A stretch of 64,000 nt of DNA from an uncultured Oscillospiraceae bacterium. GTDB taxonomy: Bacteria > Bacillota > Clostridia > Oscillospirales > Oscillospiraceae. Shown here piece after piece: positions 58,236 to 64,000 of the stretch. The DNA lies in the NCBI GenBank assembly GCA_947629775.1, contig CANRFA010000006.1:1-64000 (forward strand). Direction: 5' to 3'. The position numbers and the translations under genes were made by a program. Within the stretch, counting starts at the first letter, position 1. Each line of letters opens with the position of its first letter. The notes under the pieces are model-generated. The model searched no databases. It saw nothing but the letters and a program-made list of their open reading frames with translations, and had not been told where the DNA came from.

Positions 58236-59690
58236 TCAGTCTTTCTTCCGTGCGGCGATGGCCTTCTGCTCCTCGGGGAGATTCTTCTCTACGGTCCAGA
58301 GGAACATCAGCAGGGCGCACAGGGCGTAGGCGACGGTTTCAATCCAGATGTAGCTGACGCCGATGGTGACTTCTACCGTCACGCTCTGGGAAGCCAGAGC
58401 GGCGCCGGGTGTGGGCGCCACATAGCCGGCTACGCTGAGCATGGCCATGAAAATGGAGTTGCAGATCGGGGTGGCGGCCACCATGATGGAGCTGTAGAGG
58501 GACATGGTGAGACCGTCTGTGCGGATGCCGCTCTTATACTCGATGTGATCCAGTACGTCCGCCAGCATGGCGAGAATCAGATAGGCGGCGGGGGAGGACC
58601 CCAGGCATTTGAGGGCTACGCCGATCGCGGTGGGGACGATATTGCCCCCGCCAAGACCGGCCAGAACGCCGCCGGCCACGCCCAGGATCATGCCCACGAT
58701 GGTTACCGTCCGTTTCCCGAACTTATTTGCCAGGGGCACCACAAAGGCGGCGGCCACCGCCATGGGGATGGCGCCCATGACGGCCAGGATGGTCTGAACG
58801 ATGCCATAGTCTCCGTTGAAGGGAGTGGTATCGATGACCCACTGACAGAAGTAGCTCATGGAACCGTTCTTCATGGCGCCGGACCACTGGAAGAGGAGGT
58901 AGAAGATCATGACGATCCACCACCACTTCTCGCTGGTGACGGCCTTCAGCTGTTCCCCGATGGAGGGGGCGCCGGCTTTTTCTTCCACTGCGGCGCCGGA
59001 AAGCAGTTCCTCCGTGACGCGCTCGCGGGTGAACTGGTACTGAAGCAGAATGGTAAGGGCGGAGAAGATGGCGATCCCCAGCATCACCAGGAACCACAGG
59101 TTCTGGTCTTCGTGGAGCACGTTGGAGACCAGAGCGGGGAAGATCATGGAGCCCACGCCCATGACGCCCAGACCCGCGATGTTGGTGAAGGAGGCCAGAC
59201 CGGCCCGCTGGGAGCTGTTGCGGGTGGAGACGGGTACCAGAGTGGAGTTGGCCGTATTGTAGATGGGGTAGGCTACGGCGTAATAGAGGTTATAAGCGAT
59301 GGCGACCCAGACCATTCTGGCGGTTCCCTGGAAGGGAACGATGAACATGAGAACGCTGGCGATGGAGAGGGTGAGCGCGGAGAGCAGAACCCAGGGACGG
59401 GCCTTGCCGGCAAGAGAGTGTGTGCGTTCGATGAGCTGCCCTACGATGAGGTTGGCGGCGACAATGAAGATGGTGGAGATCAGCTGCAGGCCGGAGAGAA
59501 AGGCGGTGTCCAGCAGCAGCACGTCTGTGAAGTACTTGTTGAGGAAACTGGAGAAGATACCAGAGGAAAGCAGCGCGCCGAAGGGGCCGATGAAGTAGCC
59601 GAAGAGCATCTCCGGCAGACGGACTTCGGAAGAAGTGATGCGGGACCGCAGCAGAGGACTGTTCCAGATCCCGCCGGTTTCCTTACGCAT
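58236..59690 (-). CDS. GPH-family glycoside/sugar:cation symporter (MFS)
   Basis: 484 residues, twelve membrane helices. GPH marks: LPEMLFGYFIGPFGALLSSG at the first helix, KYFTDVLLLDTAFLSG, the cytosolic loop region THSLAGKARPWVLLSA (the G-K-x-R-P/-W signature) and LADVLDHIEYKSGIRTDGLTMSLYSS in the second half (shown in part). It imports glycosides with Na+ or H+, feeding the cytosolic GH2, GH78 and GH43 enzymes around it. AAAGGA precedes the ATG at 10 bp. Confidence 0.92.
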   Translation of the reverse strand: MRKETGGIWNSPLLRSRITSSEVRLPEMLFGYFIGPFGALLSSGIFSSFLNKYFTDVLLLDTAFLSGLQLISTIFIVAANLIVGQLIERTHSLAGKARPWVLLSALTLSIASVLMFIVPFQGTARMVWVAIAYNLYYAVAYPIYNTANSTLVPVSTRNSSQRAGLASFTNIAGLGVMGVGSMIFPALVSNVLHEDQNLWFLVMLGIAIFSALTILLQYQFTRERVTEELLSGAAVEEKAGAPSIGEQLKAVTSEKWWWIVMIFYLLFQWSGAMKNGSMSYFCQWVIDTTPFNGDYGIVQTILAVMGAIPMAVAAAFVVPLANKFGKRTVTIVGMILGVAGGVLAGLGGGNIVPTAIGVALKCLGSSPAAYLILAMLADVLDHIEYKSGIRTDGLTMSLYSSIMVAATPICNSIFMAMLSVAGYVAPTPGAALASQSVTVEVTIGVSYIWIETVAYALCALLMFLWTVEKNLPEEQKAIAARKKD

Positions 59691-59725
59691 AAGGCATGAT
59701 TCCTTTCGTACATGAGTTGCCGGAC

Positions 59726-62137
59726 TCAGATGGTCCGGACAGGAATGGAGACGCTGCAGGAGAGAGTGCCGTCCGAGACGGACAGGGTGACAGGCCCTTC
59801 GCTGTCCGCCTTTACAACGGCCAGAGCCTCTCCGTAGTAGGTATCCGTTTCGCTGCCGGCGAAGCCTTTCGCATTGAAGGGGCAGGCGCTGCCCAGTCCT
59901 GCCAGGGTGCCGCCCTGGACGGAGACCTTGAGAATTCCCCGTTCCAGAGGCTTCAGGATGCCCGCATTATCCGTGTACTTCAGGCGAATGAAGGCCAGAC
60001 GGCCGGGACGGACATCCGGGGCCTCGGGAATGGCCTGCAGGCGGGTCTCCGAGGAGGCGGTTTTCAGACTGGCGCGGCCCAGCTCGTTGCCCGAGGCGTC
60101 AAAGCTGATAGCCTCGATGGTGCCGTCCTCGTATACACAGCGGAAGCGGGCGATACAGTCGTTTTTCAGAGCCTTCCGGCCCACGCTTCTGCCGTTGATC
60201 TTCAGTTCCACGGAGGCGGCCCGGGCATAGACCTCCACGTCCGCCTTGTTTCCGCTGTACCCGTGCCAGCTCCAGCTGTCGATGGCGTTGGACATCTTCC
60301 AGGCCGAGGGGGAGTGCTTGTCTCCGGTGTGATTGACCGGACAGACGCCCAGGAAGGGGCCTTTGTCCTGTTCCAGAGCGACCCGGGTATAGAGGGCCTC
60401 GCACAGGGGGCGGCCGGTCAGATCCACCCGGCCGGAACCGGCGGTGACCCAGCCCAGACCGCCGTCAAAGCGGGGCGCGTAGTCGCTGTACTCCCAGCTG
60501 CCGACCATGACTTCGCCCATGTAGTCCATTCCGGCCCACACGAAGTCGCCCACCAGGCGGGGCTCCACCTTGGCCAGTTCGCGGAATTTGTAAGCGTCGT
60601 TGCAGAAGGTTTCGCTGCCGAGAATCAGGCGCGACGGGTATTTTTTCAGATCGTGGCGGTAGCGGTAGATGCCGTAGTTGTATCCGGCGATATCCATCTG
60701 CGCGAACGCGTCTTTCGTGCGCCAGTCGCAGGGCGGAATTGTGGCGCCCCGCTTCATGAACTCGTCGCCCAGCAGGCCGGCCATGTCGTTGAAGAACTTG
60801 CTGCCGACCGCCTTTTCCTTTTTGGGTTTGCCGTCCGCTTTCCGCTTTTCCGCCTTCTGAGCTTCTTTCTTCGCCTTCTCGTCGCTGTAGACGCCGAAGC
60901 CCACGGAGGAGAGGAAGTTGAAGAAGATGTTAATGCCGCAGGTGACGGGGCGGCTGTCGTCCAGACCATGGAGAAAGTCGGTCAGCTGGCGGGTAAGGGC
61001 GATTCCCTTCTTCTGGGCGGTCTCGGAGACCTCGTTGCCGGTGGAGTACAGGATCACGCTGGGGTGATTATAGTCCTTTTCCACCATGTCCGTCAGATCC
61101 TGGCGCCACCAGTCGTTGAAGTACGTTACATAGTCGTGTTCGGTCTTGTGGATATACCAGTGGTCGATGTATTCGTCCATGACCAGGATACCCAGGTGGT
61201 CGCAGGCGTCCAGCAGGTACTTTGAGCAGGGGTTGTGGGCGGAGCGGATGGCGTTGTAGCCGTTTTCCTTCATCAGGCGGATCTTGCGCCACTCCGCGTC
61301 CTCGTAACAGCGCGCGCCCAGCACGCCGTTGTCGTGGTGGATACAGGCCCCCTGGATGATGATGCGGCTGCCGTTCAGGAGAATGCCGTGGCGGCCCCAG
61401 GAAAGCGTGCGGATGCCGAAGGTGGAGCTGGCGGTATCTGCGCCGAAGAAGGCGTGACAGAGGTAGAGAGCGGGAGAATCCGGGCTCCACAGACTGGCGT
61501 CCGGAATGGAAAGGGTCAGAACGGCCTTTCCGTTTTCGGCCCGGGCCTCGCCGGAGGCGGCCAGGTTGCCCGCGCTGTCCCGCACTTCCACCCGCACCGG
61601 GCCGTCCCCCTGGGTGAGGACCGTGACCGCGATGGAGGCGGGCTGGATGCTCAGCGTACGGATGCGAAGACCATTGAGGAGAATGTGGGCGTCCGCCGGA
61701 CCGGTCCACAGCCGGACCGGGCGGTAGATGCCGGCGCCGGAGTACCAGCGGGAGTTGGGCTGGTCCGCGTTGCGGGCGATGACCTGCAGAAGGTTTTCCT
61801 GGCCCGGGAGCAGTTTTCCGGTCAGGTCCACGTAGAAGTTCGTGTAGCCGTACGGGCGGAACATCAGGGACTCTCCGTTCAGAGAGACCTCCGCGTTATG
61901 ATAGACACCTTCAAACTCCAGGACGGTCTTCTGTCCGACGACTTCGGGGCCGGGGACGAAGGTCTTCTCATAGAGATAGTCGTAGCCCTCGTACCAGCCG
62001 GTGTTGACACCGCCGGCGGACAGCTCGCTTCTGGACTCCGAAATCATGGCGTCGTGAGGGATGGATACGCTGCGGCCGGGACCCGGGTCCCCCAGATGCC
62101 TGCACGTCCAGCCGTCGTGAAAGAGATTCTGTTGCAT
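59726..62137 (-). CDS. Glycoside hydrolase family 2 (beta-galactosidase-like)
   Basis: 803 residues, cytosolic. Sugar-binding domain (1-160: VNTGWYEGYDYLYEKTF, WYSGAGIYRPV), immunoglobulin-like domain, TIM barrel with GACIHHDNGVLGA, acid/base Glu369 in LYSTGNEV and nucleophile Glu509 in LILGSETF, then DUF4982-type and C-terminal sandwich domains. Between the two catalytic residues (about 419-445) lies a Lys-rich insertion (EKAKKEAQKAEKRKADGKPKK), also seen in related clostridial enzymes (from memory). Activity on beta-galactosides or beta-glucuronides fits; not decided. The start has only a weak GAGGCG site. Confidence 0.9.
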   Translation of the reverse strand: MQQNLFHDGWTCRHLGDPGPGRSVSIPHDAMISESRSELSAGGVNTGWYEGYDYLYEKTFVPGPEVVGQKTVLEFEGVYHNAEVSLNGESLMFRPYGYTNFYVDLTGKLLPGQENLLQVIARNADQPNSRWYSGAGIYRPVRLWTGPADAHILLNGLRIRTLSIQPASIAVTVLTQGDGPVRVEVRDSAGNLAASGEARAENGKAVLTLSIPDASLWSPDSPALYLCHAFFGADTASSTFGIRTLSWGRHGILLNGSRIIIQGACIHHDNGVLGARCYEDAEWRKIRLMKENGYNAIRSAHNPCSKYLLDACDHLGILVMDEYIDHWYIHKTEHDYVTYFNDWWRQDLTDMVEKDYNHPSVILYSTGNEVSETAQKKGIALTRQLTDFLHGLDDSRPVTCGINIFFNFLSSVGFGVYSDEKAKKEAQKAEKRKADGKPKKEKAVGSKFFNDMAGLLGDEFMKRGATIPPCDWRTKDAFAQMDIAGYNYGIYRYRHDLKKYPSRLILGSETFCNDAYKFRELAKVEPRLVGDFVWAGMDYMGEVMVGSWEYSDYAPRFDGGLGWVTAGSGRVDLTGRPLCEALYTRVALEQDKGPFLGVCPVNHTGDKHSPSAWKMSNAIDSWSWHGYSGNKADVEVYARAASVELKINGRSVGRKALKNDCIARFRCVYEDGTIEAISFDASGNELGRASLKTASSETRLQAIPEAPDVRPGRLAFIRLKYTDNAGILKPLERGILKVSVQGGTLAGLGSACPFNAKGFAGSETDTYYGEALAVVKADSEGPVTLSVSDGTLSCSVSIPVRTI

Positions 62138-62190
62138 GGGAGAACATACGCCTCGCTTTCTGAAAAATTGCGTCAGGGGCTATGCGTCCG

Positions 62191-62215
62191 CCCCCTTCCG
62201 GTTTCCGGAAGGGGG
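62191..62215. other. Intergenic hairpin upstream of GH2
   Basis: Perfect 11-bp stem CCCCCTTCCGG/CCGGAAGGGGG (62191-62215), loop TTT, no T run. It lies in the 145-bp gap between the small membrane protein gene and GH2. Confidence 0.55.
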
Positions 62216-62282
62216 CAGGCGCGGGAAGAATTCAGATATGTTCCCGTTTCCCGCCTTGACTTGCGGGGCGGGCCAGGGAATG

Positions 62283-62681
62283 TCAGGCGGATTTTGCCTT
62301 GCCCAGGAAGTTGGTGATGATGCTCAGCAGCAGGCCCACGCCTGTTACGGCGACGAAGGTGAGGAAGTGCTGCAGAGAGCTGGCCTCGTCCAGGCCGGCC
62401 ACCACGTTGCCCAGCTGGTTCATCTGAGAGGAGAAACTGAGCACAAGGGCATAGGCGAAAAGCGTCACAGTGACGATGGAGATCAGGTTATAGATGGGGC
62501 GGGGGCCGGTTGCCATGACCAGAATCACTCCGGCAATTTCCAGAATGGCGGCGGCCAGCAGCAGGGTGGAGACGGTGCCCACCCGATTGGCTACCGTACC
62601 GTTGAGCACAAAGCCGGCGATGCCGAAGGCCGCGACAACGATGCCGAGATAGACGCCCAGCGCGCGTTTGGTAGGTTTCAT
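62283..62681 (-). CDS. Small four-helix membrane protein of the GH3 gene pair
   Basis: 132 residues with four hydrophobic segments (about 9-28, 35-57, 66-85 and 105-126) and short loops; no known family recognised. AAGGAGG lies before the ATG and overlaps the GH3 stop, with 13 bp between the genes, so the two are co-translated. The GH3 protein also ends in a membrane helix, so a complex in the membrane is plausible (inference). Confidence 0.7.
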   Translation of the reverse strand: MKPTKRALGVYLGIVVAAFGIAGFVLNGTVANRVGTVSTLLLAAAILEIAGVILVMATGPRPIYNLISIVTVTLFAYALVLSFSSQMNQLGNVVAGLDEASSLQHFLTFVAVTGVGLLLSIITNFLGKAKSA

Positions 62682-62694
62682 GGTATCTGCCTCC

Positions 62695-64000
62695 TTATTC
62701 CTGTTCTTTCTGTTTTCTGCCGGTTACGGAGCCCTTTACGCACAGAGCGAAAGATGCTATGGCCAGAATTCCGCAGCCCGCTTCCACGCCGGTCAGCAGG
62801 TTCTGCCACCAGGTCCGTACGTGGACGATCTCGGTATCGGGATTGAAATTGTTCATGGCGGCGCTGCTGACGCCGTTGTAGAGGGCGTAGCGCAGGGCCA
62901 GTTTCATCTTCTGCTGGAAGCCGCTGTCCGCCCGGATTTTCTCCATGTTGGCGGCGGAACTCATGGAGCCGATGTTGGAGGCGTCGTAGGCCGTGCTGGT
63001 GAGACAGCCGGTGCCGCCGCCCATGACCACGTCGCGCCAGTTCATGTAGTCGGCGCCGTTGATCATATCCGTGATGATGAAGCCGGTGAAGCCCCATTCA
63101 TTGCGCACGATCTGCTCCAGAAGACCGGAGTGGGCGCCGGCGTAGACGGTACCGGCACGGTTGAAGGCGGTCATGATGCTGCCGGAATAATTGCTGGAGA
63201 GCACGGCCTGGAAAGCCCGGAGTTCGTTCTCCCGGGCGGCCTGCTCGGTCATGAAGGTGGAAACGCCGGAGCGGTTCAGTTCCTGGTGATTGAACGCCAG
63301 GTGCTTGGGTTCGGAAAGCAGACCCTTGGAGCGGCAGCCCTTGCACAGGGAAGTGCCCATCAGACTGGTCAGCATGGGATCTTCGGAGTAGTACTCATGG
63401 TTGCGGGCGCAGTAGGGAGTGCGGTGCAGGTTGAGGCCCGGGGCGATGATGGAGGCGATGTTGCTCCAGAGTCCTGTCTCGCCGAAGAGGATGCCCTCCC
63501 GCTCCGCCAGTTCCTTATTGAAGGTGGCCGCTACGATGGGTTCGGTGGGCATGGTGCTGGAGGAATAGTTGGCGTTGGTTTCGCTGTTGTCCACATAGGT
63601 GGGTTCGTCCGCGGACGTATTGGCGTCCCAGTTGGCGTTGTAGCCGGGAACCTGGTCATAGGCGAAGCCAATGGGGCCATCGTGGTTGACAATGGCGGGG
63701 AAGACGATGGATTCAATCTGCTCCAGGTTGTCGCCGGCGTGCTCGATGAAGTTGACGGCCTCTTCCAGGGTCATCTGATCCACGAGCTGATCCCAGGCGG
63801 AATCGTCCCAGTCCTTCACGCCGGCAAAGAGTCCGGTGGAAGGATCCGTGATCATGAAGTCGGCGGCCACCAGACCGCTGTCCACGCCCCACGAAACGGC
63901 GTCGCCGCCGGTGGTAAACTCATAGTTGCTGTTGGTGAGGCCCACCATCATTTCGTCGGTGGGGGTCAGATTCTCCACGGTCTTCCAGCCCTTCGTCCAG
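62695..64000 (-). CDS. Membrane-anchored glycoside hydrolase family 3, 5' part outside window
   Basis: The frame is open through the right edge, so only the C-terminal 435 residues are visible. They contain the GH3 barrel: MTLEEAVNFIEH, NHDGPIGFAYDQ, GLNLHRTPYCARNHEYYSEDPML, PKHLAFNHQELNRSGVSTF (written partly; KHLAFNHQE is the sugar-binding KHF region) and GFTGFIITDM with the nucleophile Asp. The barrel is followed not by the usual sandwich domain but by a single membrane helix (GCGILAIASFALCV) and a basic tail RKQKEQE. This suggests the permuted GH3 order (sandwich first, outside the window). It is the first visible gene of the glycan operon. Confidence 0.88.
   Translation of the reverse strand, partial: WTKGWKTVENLTPTDEMMVGLTNSNYEFTTGGDAVSWGVDSGLVAADFMITDPSTGLFAGVKDWDDSAWDQLVDQMTLEEAVNFIEHAGDNLEQIESIVFPAIVNHDGPIGFAYDQVPGYNANWDANTSADEPTYVDNSETNANYSSSTMPTEPIVAATFNKELAEREGILFGETGLWSNIASIIAPGLNLHRTPYCARNHEYYSEDPMLTSLMGTSLCKGCRSKGLLSEPKHLAFNHQELNRSGVSTFMTEQAARENELRAFQAVLSSNYSGSIMTAFNRAGTVYAGAHSGLLEQIVRNEWGFTGFIITDMINGADYMNWRDVVMGGGTGCLTSTAYDASNIGSMSSAANMEKIRADSGFQQKMKLALRYALYNGVSSAAMNNFNPDTEIVHVRTWWQNLLTGVEAGCGILAIASFALCVKGSVTGRKQKEQE

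Overview
The window is GC-rich, gene-dense bacterial DNA with strong AGGAGG-type ribosome binding sites and sigma-A type promoters (TTGACA/TATAAT, mostly 17 bp spacers). The gene families (2-hydroxyacyl-CoA dehydratase activase, VTC/DUF4956/Cthe_2159 trio, LytS/LytTR pair, Gld-type ABC export cluster, GPH sugar symporter, TAXI-TRAP systems) suggest a Firmicute of the class Clostridia, probably a gut Oscillospirales-like species; this assignment is inference from gene content. No rRNA, tRNA, CRISPR array, IS element or prophage was recognised.

Left part (1-16 kb): a truncated activase of the acyl-CoA dehydratase family, a solitary XRE regulator, a secreted transglutaminase-like protein with a long leader, a 1 kb gene-free block holding an AT-rich patch and DnaA-box-like sites, and then the VTC - DUF4956 - Cthe_2159 operon (minus). 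That operon is divergent from an OmpR-type two-component system (plus), which is followed by a four-gene Gld-type ABC operon (ATPase, permease, GldG-like, DUF4340). Both the VTC operon and the ABC operon carry 11-bp-phased TTCA repeats ending exactly 11 bp before the -10, the layout of PhoB-family activated promoters, so the three units look like one envelope-related regulon.

Middle part (16-48 kb): cardiolipin synthase, AI-2E family permease and pullulanase in one operon; bioB with BirA-like half-sites; a methyltransferase; a cytosolic gamma-glutamyltransferase; a LytS/LytTR system divergent from a TAXI-TRAP operon with LytTR-type direct repeats between them; TetR-MATE; a YcxB-like protein; a MalY/PatB-type lyase; an EamA/EmrE-type exporter; a PHP phosphoesterase; a LysR regulator divergent from an esterase-GH30 pair; and a glutamate region (orphan TAXI binding protein, gltS, CitB/DcuR-like regulator, CitA/DcuS-like sensor) on the minus strand.

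Right part (47-64 kb): an acidic SWIM zinc-finger protein divergent from a TOTE-type primase-helicase, which has a palindrome next to its promoter and a C-terminal PLD-like domain with its HKD residues changed to cysteine; a secreted or anchored alpha/beta hydrolase; and a minus-strand glycan locus reading GH3 (cut by the window end) - small membrane protein - GH2 - GPH symporter - GH78 - GH43. The locus probably takes up and breaks down rhamnose/galactose/arabinose-containing plant glycans.
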